Shown here: in pieces, positions 9,781-18,400 of the stretch
How positions within the stretch are numbered: the first letter of the stretch is position 1
Layout: every line of letters starts with the position of its first letter
Assembly (NCBI GenBank): GCA_963746255.1
Contig: CAVVAJ010000009.1
Coordinates: 1,178,001-1,242,000, forward strand
Length of the DNA stretch: 64,000 nucleotides
Direction of reading: 5' to 3'
Origin: DAOVXM01 sp963746255
GTDB lineage: Bacteria > Chloroflexota > Anaerolineae > Anaerolineales > UBA4823
Position numbers and translations under genes: made by a program
The notes under the pieces: generated by a model
What the model was told of the DNA's origin: nothing
Seen by the model: only the letters and a program-made list of their open reading frames with translations
The model's database searches: none

Positions 9781-9798
9781 CGTGATCAATGTTCGCGC

Positions 9799-10014
9799 TC
9801 AGTTAATGGCGACAACATCTGTCGCTTGCAGGCCTTTTTGACCTTCCATCACTGAGAACTCAACTCGTTGACCTTCTTCCAAGTTGCGATAGCCATCGCC
9901 TGTGATCGCACTGTAGTGGACGAAAACATCGTCATTGGTCTCATCGCGGTTGATGAAGCCATAGCCTTTCGACCCGTTAAACCATTTAACAGTGCCGGTT
10001 TCACGTTCTGCCAT
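9799..10014 (-). CDS. cspA: cold-shock protein (CspA family)
   Basis: A single cold-shock OB-fold domain, 71 residues, the standard family length. RNP1 (KGYGFI, residues 16-21) and RNP2 (VFVHY, 30-34) are intact, as is the KWFN start of the domain. It binds single-stranded RNA and DNA and melts RNA structure. The start at 10014 has AAAGGAGG at good spacing; the longer upstream frame is the 5' leader. A promoter at 10121-10149 gives a leader of about 100 bases, as is usual for cold-shock mRNAs. Exact paralogue naming is uncertain. Confidence 0.93.
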   Translation of the reverse strand: MAERETGTVKWFNGSKGYGFINRDETNDDVFVHYSAITGDGYRNLEEGQRVEFSVMEGQKGLQATDVVAIN

Positions 10015-10120
10015 GATCTGGAAACCTCCTTTCAAAATTTTGCTTACGTTATTACAGGGTTCCAGATTAGTACAGAAACTACTTTCCTTCCTACTCAGGA
10101 CCACTGCTAACCAGATTTTC

Positions 10121-10149
10121 AATATACCACAACAAATAATTTTTGTCTA
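10121..10149 (-). promoter_or_regulatory. sigma-70-type promoter of the cold-shock gene
   Basis: TAGACA at 10149-10144 and TATATT at 10126-10121 are separated by exactly 17 bases on the minus strand. The implied start near 10114 yields a roughly 100-base untranslated leader ending in a strong SD. Confidence 0.6.
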
Positions 10150-10284
10150 TCACACATGGATTGATTGTTTCTGCAGCTAAAGGTTGTTCCACCAAAGAAG
10201 TTTTCATCTGAATTCAAGCATAATCGAAGTGTGAATTCTCTGTTATGATTGCCCCTGTTTAACTAGCCCACTTTGAGAGACTAT

Positions 10285-11178
10285 ATGGCAAACAAAGGCG
10301 TACTCTACGGCATCAGCGTGTATATCATCTGGGGATTCTTTCCCTTTTTTTTCAAAGCACTCCACACTATCCCCGTACTGCAGATTGTTGCACACCGTAT
10401 TAGTGGTGCTTTCGTCTTTCTCCTGGTCGTGATCTTTCTGCGCCAGCGCGGTGGGCAGTTTTTTAAATATTTCAAACAGCCAAAAATACTTCTGCTGTAC
10501 TCTTTACCAGCAATTCTTCTCGCGGTAAATTGGCTTACATATATCTGGGGGGTAAATTCGGGCTTTGTGGTTGAGACGAGCCTGGGATACTTTATCAACC
10601 CTTTGGTAAACGTTCTACTCGGAGTGGTTTTGCTGCGCGAGAAATTACGTTTACCGCAGTGGGTATCGGTCGGCCTGGCTACCATCGGCGTTGCATACTT
10701 AACCATTCTAGCTGGCGGACTGCCTTGGATTGCACTGATGTTGGCATTCACGATGGGTTTCTATGGTTTGATAGTCAAAATCGCACCACTCCGGGCATTG
10801 GATAGTCTAACCCTCGAGACCGGAATTCTTTTTATCCCATCATTAGTCTACTTGTTTACTGTGAATTATCTGGCTGCAGAACCCGTTTGGCAGCAAGAGC
10901 CAATCGTTTTAGTTCTCATCGGCCTTGCCGGAGTAGTCACAGCTACGCCTCTACTGCTGTTCTCATCGGCTGTCCGCATAATCCCATTGTCAACAATTGG
11001 CTTGCTGCAATACATCGCGCCCACCATCCAATTCCTGCTCGGTGTGTACGTATACAAGGAAGCCTTCTCAAACGTAGATTTGATCGGCTTTTGTTTAATT
11101 TGGATAGCCCTCATCGTTTACTCAATCGATAGTCTCCGCTTCCAGCGCAGCAAGCCACTTCCAGCCCCGGTCATTTAA
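10285..11178 (+). CDS. rarD: EamA/RarD-type drug/metabolite transporter
   Basis: An integral membrane protein of 297 residues with about ten hydrophobic helices in two EamA halves. The opening GVLYGISVYIIWGFFPFFFK and the HRISGAFVFLL and NWLTYIWGVNSG segments are typical of RarD, the chloramphenicol-sensitivity permease family. The transported substrate is unknown. ATG at 10285 is preferred over the TTG at 10273 because the conserved sequence begins there and a GAGAGA stretch lies just before it. Single gene. Confidence 0.85.
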   Translation: MANKGVLYGISVYIIWGFFPFFFKALHTIPVLQIVAHRISGAFVFLLVVIFLRQRGGQFFKYFKQPKILLLYSLPAILLAVNWLTYIWGVNSGFVVETSLGYFINPLVNVLLGVVLLREKLRLPQWVSVGLATIGVAYLTILAGGLPWIALMLAFTMGFYGLIVKIAPLRALDSLTLETGILFIPSLVYLFTVNYLAAEPVWQQEPIVLVLIGLAGVVTATPLLLFSSAVRIIPLSTIGLLQYIAPTIQFLLGVYVYKEAFSNVDLIGFCLIWIALIVYSIDSLRFQRSKPLPAPVI

Positions 11179-11362
11179 TTTCATCTTCGGATAGCGAGCC
11201 ACCCCAAATTCTCCAGCACCCAAAAATTACACCGATTACTCATCAACTGGAGAGATTGGCTGACCCACAGATCACCGTAATTTAATTTGATTGAATCGCA
11301 AAATTCAACCATGAATGATGCGGCTGCCGCCCCTCTGACACTAAAGCGATACAAGCTGTCAA

Positions 11363-11824
11363 CTATGCCAACTGAGTACCAAACACTGCGGTCAGGCGGT
11401 CTTCATCGTGAGGACTGAATTCAGAGCGCAGCACTTCGGCCCCAGCTTTAGAAAAATATTCCACAACTGAATCTACTCCCTCTGAACTCAGCACCAACAG
11501 CAGGGCGGAACTGCTTTTACCCAGTGCGTCGCCAGCATCTTTAACAAAATCATCGTCCAATCCAAGCTCGCCCACCGCACCACCGATCGACATTTCCCAC
11601 CAGCGCGCCCAAAAAACGAGCGCAATCATCATGCCCCAGAAGATCCCGCCGTACTTCCCCTTTTCCACCAAGTTGGCCGCTAATTCGGCATGCACGCTGC
11701 CATCTGCTCCACGACTGATAAGTGCGGCATCCTGCACCATACCCGCCAGGTCACTAGGCATGACCCTGGCAACCTGAGCGGCTCGTTCCTCACCCTCAAA
11801 TACACACACCATCAATTCACTCAT
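11363..11824 (-). CDS. DUF1269 family protein
   Basis: This 153-residue protein matches the DUF1269 pattern: an N-terminal alpha/beta start (MSELMVCVFEGEERAAQVA), a central glycine-rich hydrophobic hairpin (KYGGIFWGMMIALVFW, GGAVGELGLDDDFVKDAG) and a C-terminal LLVLSSEG strand followed by an Arg/Asp-rich end. The family is widespread and of unknown function, possibly associating with membranes through the central hairpin. GGGAGG lies before the ATG. It stands alone. Confidence 0.8.
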   Translation of the reverse strand: MSELMVCVFEGEERAAQVARVMPSDLAGMVQDAALISRGADGSVHAELAANLVEKGKYGGIFWGMMIALVFWARWWEMSIGGAVGELGLDDDFVKDAGDALGKSSSALLLVLSSEGVDSVVEYFSKAGAEVLRSEFSPHDEDRLTAVFGTQLA

Positions 11825-11988
11825 TTATCGCCTCCCGGATCAGCAAATTTATTTGGACAAATATACCATATTTAGGCGCAATTCTCTACGAGCTGCCACT
11901 CGATCGAGATCGGCGGATCACAACACAACTCCTATGATAAAATTGCGCCAGAATTCAACAAAATCTCTGGAGAGGATGAAGGTTAACA

Positions 11989-12339
11989 ATGTCGAATAAA
12001 ACACACCATGAACGAGGTTTCTGGTTGTCCCTGGTTCTGATCCTGATGGCACTGCACGGGATCGCCGGCGCCATATTTTATTACGCCTACTCCCAATCTA
12101 CTGTACTGGATAAACCGGTGCTGCTGGGCTTGATGATCTTGCATTGGGTCGCGAATGTCATCGCCGTGATCGGGATCTGGTACTGGAAACGCTGGGCGCT
12201 GTACGTATACGCTGCATCGACCGTGCTGGCCATTGTAGTTGGTTTGCTGGCGACGGGGATGTGGTCGGTTTTCTATTTCTTCCTGCCGCTGGCGATCCTG
12301 GGCTACATGCTGCGGACGAAGTGGGATTATTTTGAGTAG
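11989..12339 (+). CDS. small four-helix membrane protein, function unknown
   Basis: A 116-residue protein with four predicted transmembrane helices (around residues 11-33, 45-63, 69-87 and 90-107) and short loops. It resembles the general multi-pass hypothetical proteins seen in many bacteria, but I cannot assign a family with certainty. GGAGAGGATGAAGG precedes the ATG, and a strong terminator follows 42 bases after the stop, so it is a well-delimited transcription unit. Confidence 0.7.
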   Translation: MSNKTHHERGFWLSLVLILMALHGIAGAIFYYAYSQSTVLDKPVLLGLMILHWVANVIAVIGIWYWKRWALYVYAASTVLAIVVGLLATGMWSVFYFFLPLAILGYMLRTKWDYFE

Positions 12340-12381
12340 GGACGGGGTGTGGGGGTGAGGATGAAGGTTGCGTTAAAACGT

Positions 12382-12405
12382 AAAAATCCCCTGGTGGGGA
12401 TTTTT
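12382..12405. terminator. bidirectional intrinsic terminator
   Basis: AAAAATCCCC-TGGT-GGGGATTTTT: a 10-bp stem, GC-rich at its top, flanked by A and T runs. It lies between two converging genes and can serve both strands. Confidence 0.85.
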
Positions 12406-12428
12406 TCTCAAACAATCACAATAAACCG

Positions 12429-14840
12429 TTATGAGCCATTTTTATGGGAATTCTTGTTCCAATCCAACCATTGCCGGATATCATTAGCAAGTTTGGAATT
12501 GTCATTCGTTTCCAAGTATTCAATCAAATCAGTAAAAGTATCTACATTCTCTTCGGTTAAATCTCCAATATATAAATAAGGAGACACATCAACAGGCAAG
12601 CTATACTGCCGATATGCATCAGCATAATACCCGTTGGAATATCTACGGTATCTATACTCATAATAGCTTTTCTTCAAGTACTCATACCCAAGATCTTCAT
12701 CACCAAAATGTCGATATAGGATTCCAGCAATCAATAATACCTCTGGTTGATTATTACTGATAAAGATAGCCGTATCGATATATGATTTGCTTCTCCCAAT
12801 ATCGCCATTCTCAAATGCTAATTGTGCTAAGTATGCATATGCAAGTGGATTACTTGCTGCTTCATTCAATGATTGAAAAATCAGATTCTCGCTTCCAATA
12901 ATCTCACCTGCCAAATACGCTTCACGACTCTCCCACAGTGTCATCCGATGTTTTTTTTCAGTCGTATCCGGTAATAACGCATCTTTACACCCAAAAGACA
13001 TAGTTTTTTCATATAACGGTGATTTTTCGATAATGTAAGATTCTTTGTACCAAGGATTTAAACAAACAGCTTTTCCATACGCAGTAATGGCCTCATGATC
13101 TTGGCCAATATTTTCTAACATAATCCCGAGATTTAACCATAAAAAATCCCGGTATGGGTCAAAATCAGTAGCGATAAGCAAGTGTTCAATTGCGAGATTC
13201 GTCTTTCCCAACTGCCATTCATAACTTGCTAGGTTTGCCCAATGCAAGAACCAATATGGATCACGTTCTAAACCAGATCTTGTATAATCAATTGCTGCTA
13301 ACAATTTCGATTTATCATTATTATTAAACGAAACAATTGCATTTATCAAACCACATTGGAAGGAATTATATGTGTAAGCAGGATTTTTCTGAGTATATTG
13401 ACAAAGCTCCTGATTAGCTTCTGACCATTTACTTTCCTCCACATATTTTATGAATGCTGGGATGTTTCTACCTCCTAAATAAGTAAAATATCCTCCAATA
13501 AGGATTACCAATAAACATATAGCCATTATTAGTGAGAGAGATAATGTCTTCAGCCTAATCTTCCTAGCTTCAATCTTCCCCCAAAACAACAATCCGGTGA
13601 AGATTATCACATTCATACTGATAAAATACTTATAAAACAAGAAATCCACTTGATTGTGAACAATTAGAGCCACCCCTAATCCACAATATGCTAAGAGATA
13701 GTCTCGCTTAGCTTGACTTAGGGTTATCAATTTATATCCTTCAAGGATATGCTTCCCTATAAGAAACACCATCCAGGTAATCAGGAAAAGCCCTATTACA
13801 CCCATATTAGATGCGATTTGAAGAAATATGTTATGTGCATGTACTAGATAAGTCCGTCCAAAACCATCATCTGATGATGCATACAATAACGGGTATGAGC
13901 CCGGACCATTTCCAAACCAAGGAGATTCTAAGATCATCTCTACCGAATTCTGCCAAATCGCGAACCGTCCCTGGACACTCCCATGGGCAGCACGTTGAAT
14001 TTGGGGAATTGCGAACACCACTACAATCGTAATCAGGAATAAACTACAAATAATAACAAGTGCCCTACGCTTAGTGATCCGGAGGTGTTGGATTACAGTT
14101 GCATTCGCTTTCATTGCAACGAGAAACTTTGGCGCGAAATACATAAGCCACATCCCAACCAAACCACATATCAATCCCAACCAGCCACCCCGAGATGAAG
14201 TAAAGAAAATAACTGACAGGAACATTACCAGTATTATTGCCCACAATATGCGCTTATTAGTTGTAGAAGATCTAGCTAACCGTAAAATAACAAAGGGGAT
14301 AACCAAATTCATGTAACCAGCCATGTAATTGGGATGTCCAAGCAACCCGCCGGGAGAACGAACACTGTAAGGAGGGGAGGAGATGCCAGCTCCTGAAATA
14401 TCCCACCAAGTGAAATACCAAGCAGCAACCAGCAACAAATCGATAGCCGCCATAACCAACGCCACAAGTATTACAGCATTTTCCCAAGTTCGAAACTTCC
14501 AACCATAATTGTGAGAATCAATTACGAAAACAAAAATTAGTAATAATATTACCGGGGAAAGAACCCAGTAAATACTATATACTGGCAGAGGGGAATTAAC
14601 TAAAAAACCAAGATTTAATAGAGAGTACAGCGAGAAAGGCAAAATCAGACTTGGGAGGGTAAGTAAATGCCTCACTCTAATAGCAACAAATAACCATGAC
14701 ACTAATATAAGCAACAACAGAAATAGAGCTATGATCTTGGCAGTCGGATCAATAAGATCCCAAGTAGCTGGAAGTAATAATAAGAGCAGGATTGAAATTG
14801 CTAAATATAGAGATTGAGTTACATCCTTATTTAATATCAT
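12429..14840 (-). CDS. O-antigen ligase-like (Wzy_C) membrane protein with C-terminal TPR region
   Basis: This 803-residue protein has 10-12 transmembrane helices in its first ~450 residues and the Wzy_C core: GGLLGHPNYMAGYM, TSSRGGWLGL, then GRFAIWQNSVEMI and HAHNIFLQIASNMGVIGL, which carry the Arg and His typical of O-antigen ligases and polymerases. The C-terminal third is soluble and made of TPR-like helical pairs (AYAYLAQLAFENGD, PEVLLIAGILYRHFGDE). It probably transfers or polymerises surface glycans at the outer face of the membrane. The gene is visibly more AT-rich than its neighbours, which suggests horizontal acquisition. ATG at 14840 has no strong SD. Confidence 0.82.
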   Translation of the reverse strand: MILNKDVTQSLYLAISILLLLLLPATWDLIDPTAKIIALFLLLLILVSWLFVAIRVRHLLTLPSLILPFSLYSLLNLGFLVNSPLPVYSIYWVLSPVILLLIFVFVIDSHNYGWKFRTWENAVILVALVMAAIDLLLVAAWYFTWWDISGAGISSPPYSVRSPGGLLGHPNYMAGYMNLVIPFVILRLARSSTTNKRILWAIILVMFLSVIFFTSSRGGWLGLICGLVGMWLMYFAPKFLVAMKANATVIQHLRITKRRALVIICSLFLITIVVVFAIPQIQRAAHGSVQGRFAIWQNSVEMILESPWFGNGPGSYPLLYASSDDGFGRTYLVHAHNIFLQIASNMGVIGLFLITWMVFLIGKHILEGYKLITLSQAKRDYLLAYCGLGVALIVHNQVDFLFYKYFISMNVIIFTGLLFWGKIEARKIRLKTLSLSLIMAICLLVILIGGYFTYLGGRNIPAFIKYVEESKWSEANQELCQYTQKNPAYTYNSFQCGLINAIVSFNNNDKSKLLAAIDYTRSGLERDPYWFLHWANLASYEWQLGKTNLAIEHLLIATDFDPYRDFLWLNLGIMLENIGQDHEAITAYGKAVCLNPWYKESYIIEKSPLYEKTMSFGCKDALLPDTTEKKHRMTLWESREAYLAGEIIGSENLIFQSLNEAASNPLAYAYLAQLAFENGDIGRSKSYIDTAIFISNNQPEVLLIAGILYRHFGDEDLGYEYLKKSYYEYRYRRYSNGYYADAYRQYSLPVDVSPYLYIGDLTEENVDTFTDLIEYLETNDNSKLANDIRQWLDWNKNSHKNGS

Positions 14841-15539
14841 GAATTAATTTCCCGTGTATATTCAGATTTTTCTTCCCCAAGTGTGCAACTTATATTCCTA
14901 ACGCTTATGATTTACATATATACTGATTGTTTACATAATATTCGGAGAACATTTGTGCAATATAATTCTTCATAGACAACACCGGCCACTTTTGTTAAAG
15001 TAGCCGATGGTAAATAATAAATAGTGGTTCCCATGGGCCTGGTAGGGATCGAACCTTTGACCAAACGGTAATTGGGTCAATTCCAATTGGGCTAAAAGAA
15101 TAGGCAACTTGCTTCCCTGATTTTATTATCTCACGTCGGTAAACAAATTATCGTCCATATCAACAAATTTTTACCAATTTTCCAGATCATAATAATACGT
15201 GGTGTTGATCATATACCAACACATTTTCGACAATAGGGCAGTATGCCTTGCAAAAGTGCAAATAAATTCATAATAGGTATCCTATAGTAGTCGTGTTTTG
15301 CAGGATATGACTTAATTACAGGTTGCCTATTCCACATATTTTAGCGAAAGTATTGCTTCAGCAGAGTCCATTTTATTGCATCAATGATTGTTGTATTAAT
15401 TATTAGGGGCATATATATTGATAGGGAAAATGGAGATCAGGATCAGCGAATTCACAGATGGGTTATTATTCTGGAAAGATTGCCACCCCAAAAATCGATC
15501 CCCGAAACAATTACGAATGATCACCTGAGGGCTGGTCTA
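14841..15539. other. AT-rich non-coding stretch with a tRNA-derived scar
   Basis: About 700 AT-rich bases without a credible gene. The only identifiable element is the tRNA-like segment at 15034-15105. The rest shows no ribosome-binding site plus frame, repeat array or terminator. Confidence 0.5.
15034..15105 (-). repeat. duplicated tRNA 3' half, candidate attachment-site scar
   Basis: Aligned to the intact tRNA-Met at 17310-17381, both segments are 72 bases. Positions 37-72, from just after the anticodon to the discriminator, match at 33 of 36 bases, while the 5' half does not match and cannot form an acceptor stem. The orientation is the same and the copy lies downstream of the tRNA 3' end. 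This is the geometry left by tyrosine-recombinase insertion into a tRNA gene. A decayed tRNA copy is the alternative. Confidence 0.6.
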
Positions 15540-16469
15540 CTAGGTCCGTAATAAATTGCGGGCGCTAGTGAAGATTGTTTGGAGCTCGGGAATAAACTGA
15601 AATATAAGTAGGGGTAAATAGATAAACGTGAGCGATAGTAAAACCTGGTTGGTGGGCGATGTCCAGGCCGATGTAGACAGCAACAAAGGAACTACCGCAA
15701 CCCAACTTAAAAAGTTGGCGATAAGGATTTCCCTGAACGACTTTGGAAGAAGAAAAAGTGGGGTGAGGTCATACAATGATCTCTGTGGAACACAGGCCAT
15801 CAAGAAGAGGAATAACACATCCTTGTTTTTGTATTTTAGTAAAGCCAAGAGTAGGAGTGGGCCGAGAGGGAGAACCAATAGAGGAATAACGCCGTCAAAG
15901 CTTCGCACCGAAAGAAGCCAGCTTAGCGGCCAACGCGGATACACTAAGATGGTCAGCAGTAAAAATATGATAATTATCAAGAATCGGCGCCTTGTCAGGT
16001 TGGTCAAGATCACCGGAAGTCCTATTTGCGGTTTTATCAAGGCAAGTGGAAGCAATAGGGGTAACAACATAATCGCAGCCATCAGCGGAGAGAACTGATG
16101 AAAAATAAAAGCAATCCAGTAAGGCGATGATAGAAAGATGAGCCATTGGTGGGGTTTACCATTAGAGCTTAGGCCGTAAGCAAGCAACCCACTAATTACG
16201 CCCCAGAGAACCGCCGCTCCAACCTTTCCGGGGAGTAGCGAGAATGGAATAAAGGTAATGATTGTAGTTAAAGGATATGCGGCAGCAGGGGAGTCTATGT
16301 ACCATGTCTGACAACCGGAATAGGGATCTTCACCAGATAATAGCCGACGGGCAGAGCAGAGCGGAGGATTAAGATCAACCCAATAGACGCGTTGCCACCA
16401 AAGTGATAGAGATGCAGCGATTATGGCAATCAAGAGAGGGAAACCGATGATCTTTATTGTCCTAGCCAT
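15540..16469 (-). CDS. GT87-like (DUF2029) multi-pass glycosyltransferase
   Basis: An integral membrane protein of 309 residues from the ATG at 16469, with eight to nine hydrophobic helices. A short extracytoplasmic loop after helix 1 holds LNPPLCSARRLLSGEDPY, the acidic/PY loop seen in GT87 polyprenyl-phosphate-mannose-dependent transferases. Later features are AYPLTTIITFIPFSLLP and a Pro-rich ALIKPQIGLPV turn, also typical of that group. It probably adds a sugar to a lipid-linked or surface glycan. An alternative ATG lies 13 codons upstream. It sits downstream of a decayed mannosyltransferase inside the tRNA-bounded segment. Confidence 0.6.
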   Translation of the reverse strand: MARTIKIIGFPLLIAIIAASLSLWWQRVYWVDLNPPLCSARRLLSGEDPYSGCQTWYIDSPAAAYPLTTIITFIPFSLLPGKVGAAVLWGVISGLLAYGLSSNGKPHQWLIFLSSPYWIAFIFHQFSPLMAAIMLLPLLLPLALIKPQIGLPVILTNLTRRRFLIIIIFLLLTILVYPRWPLSWLLSVRSFDGVIPLLVLPLGPLLLLALLKYKNKDVLFLFLMACVPQRSLYDLTPLFLLPKSFREILIANFLSWVAVVPLLLSTSAWTSPTNQVLLSLTFIYLPLLIFQFIPELQTIFTSARNLLRT

Positions 16470-16508
16470 GCGGTACGCTCTTCCGCTCTGACCGTATTTC
16501 AAGCACAA

Positions 16509-17309
16509 TTCTAGCTTTGTATTCTGGTATGTAGCTTCTTCGTATTGTCATTGGGGATCCGTTTTTCGGGAGTTTAATCTTCCTTAGTCTTTTTGTCCAG
16601 TTTTTAGGATCCATTCCATATCATCAACCACAATATTTCGTTTGCCACACCACAAACCTACTTGCCAGAACTTCCCATCTCGGATGAGACTCAGAGAGAG
16701 CAGGGCAATCAGATGAGAAAGCGATTCCGTGTAAGCCGCGAAATACACGCGCTGGGGAAAATAGCCAAGTATAATATTTCCCGAGCGGCGTCTTCCGGGT
16801 ATTGGGTTTCTTCTATGGCAAGACGGTAGAAAACGAACAAGCTAAATAGGAAACAATTTTCGAAATCAGGATGCCAGAAAACAGGGAATTACCCCACAGT
16901 AGGTAGCCAGCTGTACGAGCGAGAAGGGGAAATAATGGTGGGACAAAAAGGGCTGAATCAAAAGCATCGTATCCGCGCTCAGCGATGGCTTAGTAGTGCA
17001 GGGTGTCCCAGCGCTACCAGGGTTCAAGCCAGGGATTTCTTCGAAGGCCACACCCAAGTAAGGCCGCTGGATTGGGTCTGGGAGAATCGGATAGGGGAAG
17101 ATCTGACGCAATCCCCACATCCAGATCAGCAGAAGTATTCACAGGAAAACGAAAACCCAGAGAGGATGAAAGATCGCTGGATTCTCACGCATCCAGCGTA
17201 GAAACCTGCTGATTTCCCGTCTTCAGATGTCTCTCGCCGGTAAGCAGTATGGCTGGCATTTTGCACTCTGGGGGTTGGACGGGAAAGGTTACATCCAGGA
17301 GGGTAAAAG
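16509..17309. other. region filled mainly by a decayed gene
   Basis: No intact gene lies between the GT87-like gene and the tRNAs. Minus-strand bases 16640-17192 are a mannosyltransferase pseudogene, listed separately. Plus-strand frames here are shadows of it. The remaining ~130 bases on either side show nothing recognisable. Confidence 0.5.
16640..17192 (-). pseudogene. decayed PIG-V-like mannosyltransferase fragment
   Basis: Reading the minus strand across all three frames recovers a typical prokaryotic PIG-V/COG5542-like membrane mannosyltransferase. From the ATG at 17192 come RENPAIFHPLWVFVFL, then PYLGVAFEE. A shifted frame gives PWLEPW-RWDTLHY-AIAERGYDAF and PPLFPLL. A third frame gives VYFAAYTESL and LLSLSLIRDGKFW. 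In-frame stops interrupt the RWDTLHY region, and at least two frameshifts are needed. The C-terminal half is missing. Stops plus truncation argue for true decay, not a single sequencing error. Confidence 0.7.
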
Positions 17310-17381
17310 TGGGCCCGGTAGGGATCGAACCTACGACCAAACGGTTATGAGCCGTCCGCTCTGCCACTGAGCTACGGGCCC
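17310..17381 (-). tRNA. tRNA with CAT anticodon (Met, or Ile2)
   Basis: The 72-base cloverleaf has a 7-bp acceptor stem (GGGCCCG/CGGGCCC), D stem GCTC/GAGC, anticodon stem GACGG/CCGTT with loop CTCATAA, T stem GTAGG/CCTAC with TTCGATC, and discriminator A. CCA is not encoded. The CAT anticodon fits elongator Met; lysidine-modified Ile2 cannot be excluded without identity-element analysis. Only 2 bases separate it from the CCA end of the upstream tRNA-Gly. Confidence 0.93.
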
Positions 17382-17383
17382 TC

Positions 17384-17458
17384 TGGAGCGGGCGACCGGA
17401 TTCGAACCGGCGAATGTCAGCTTGGAAGGCTGATGCCTTACCACTTGGCGACGCCCGC
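17384..17458 (-). tRNA. tRNA-Gly (TCC), CCA encoded
   Basis: The cloverleaf has acceptor GCGGGCG/CGCCCGC, anticodon stem TCAGC/GCTGA with loop CTTCCAA (anticodon TCC), T arm GCCGG-TTCGAAT-CCGGT, discriminator T and an encoded CCA at 17386-17384. It is transcribed together with the following CAT tRNA. Confidence 0.95.
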
Positions 17459-17678
17459 GTTGTGTCCATGATTTTACCTCCATGCCAGGCGAACGGTCAA
17501 GTTTAAAACCCTTGTAGACCACTTCGCTTTACTAGAGGGTCTTTCCAGGAAGGTCTTACTAATTTCATGTATCATCTAGCGTCTGAATGGTAAATGCTGA
17601 TGGTAAGACAAAGCCCACCATCCATGATAAAATAATTTCATTAGTGACTATCAATTACCACCAATCAAGGAGTGTGCC

Positions 17679-17750
17679 ATGGCCAAGAAAGACAAGAACA
17701 AGAAGGATGATAAGAAGGGCAAGAAAGACAAGAAGAAAAAGAAGAAGTAA
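17679..17750 (+). CDS. 23-residue lysine-rich microprotein
   Basis: An ATG preceded by AAGGAG at ideal spacing opens a 23-codon frame starting MAKKDKNKKDDKKG and ending in six lysines. Fifteen of the 23 residues are Lys and four are Asp, with no hydrophobic core. A perfect intrinsic terminator begins 24 bases after the stop. An SD, compact frame and terminator together make a complete small gene. The function is unknown; nucleic-acid or ribosome binding is a guess from charge. It could also be a regulatory leader whose coding is incidental. Confidence 0.6.
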   Translation: MAKKDKNKKDDKKGKKDKKKKKK

Positions 17751-17773
17751 TCTCAGATTGGTTATTGACAACG

Positions 17774-17805
17774 AAAAAATCCCAACCAAGTGATTGGGAT
17801 TTTTT
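17774..17805. terminator. intrinsic terminator after the lysine-rich microprotein
   Basis: AAAAAATCCCAA pairs perfectly with TTGGGATTTTTT across an 8-base loop. The flanking A and T runs make it functional in both directions, also ending the minus-strand relic downstream. Confidence 0.88.
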
Positions 17806-17831
17806 GATCCAAGTGATTTATCGCACCAGCT

Positions 17832-18140
17832 TCACATATTCAAGAAGAAGCCGCTCACATAGGGTATGTAAAGGTCCCAATTTTAGTACCATTCGAGAGT
17901 GGAAAAATCATGTGCTCGTCCTTTTTTACCAAGACAACCGTCGCCCAGACCGCATGGATGAGCATCAGTAAAATAGCGGCGACACCGGTCAGCCCATAGA
18001 TATCCCAGGTGATCCCACCCGCCATATCCATCATGATGCTAGTACCGGTTGTATCGAATACCAAGCCTGTCCAGAAGAAGATCAAATGCAAACCCTTTAA
18101 TCTGCCTGCCAGGCGTTCGCTCCATACTCCAATTTAGCAG
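17832..18140 (-). pseudogene. decayed TIGR03987/HsmA-like small membrane protein
   Basis: An 80-residue segment, IGVWSERLAGRLKGL followed by HLIFFWTGLVFDTTGTS and AILLMLIHAVWATVVLVKKDE, closely resembles the small four-helix TIGR03987 family. It is preceded by an in-frame TAA where the first helix should be. The C-terminal helix (LYIPYVSGFFLNM) is only recovered in a different frame, with a stop before it. Disruption at both ends suggests a pseudogene, although the core is well conserved. Function of the family: small membrane protein, poorly characterised. Confidence 0.55.
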
Positions 18141-18400
18141 CAGACCAATGCCGGGGTGATAAGTAACATAGACAACATCGACCGTGCTGGCAGTCCGCCC
18201 ACTTTTTACCGTATCCGGGTAAAAGGGTATGAATAATGACACTGCCAATTAAATAATTCACTCGACCAATTCAAAGAAGTTTCATTCCCCCCAGTAACAG
18301 CCCCTCTGTGTACAGCAATCGAACTTTGACACATTTGAAACTATTAAGTGAGTGGTGCACCGCTCAACTTCCGGTTTCAACTGATTATCGATTTTTTCTA

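Larger units (their letters stand above)
9332..9798. other. intergenic region upstream of the ECF sigma gene
   Basis: About 465 bases. It contains the inverted repeat at 9394-9435 and the cspA terminator at 9754-9780. Two minus-strand frames of 65-84 codons lack ribosome-binding sites and recognisable products. Otherwise nothing is evident. Confidence 0.4.

Noticed and set aside
16866..17201. Frames of 84-88 codons on both strands
   Set aside because: They are pieces or shadows of the mannosyltransferase pseudogene, not independent genes.
17185..17522. Minus-strand frames of 63-94 codons
   Set aside because: They run through the two tRNA genes and encode tRNA-derived sequence.
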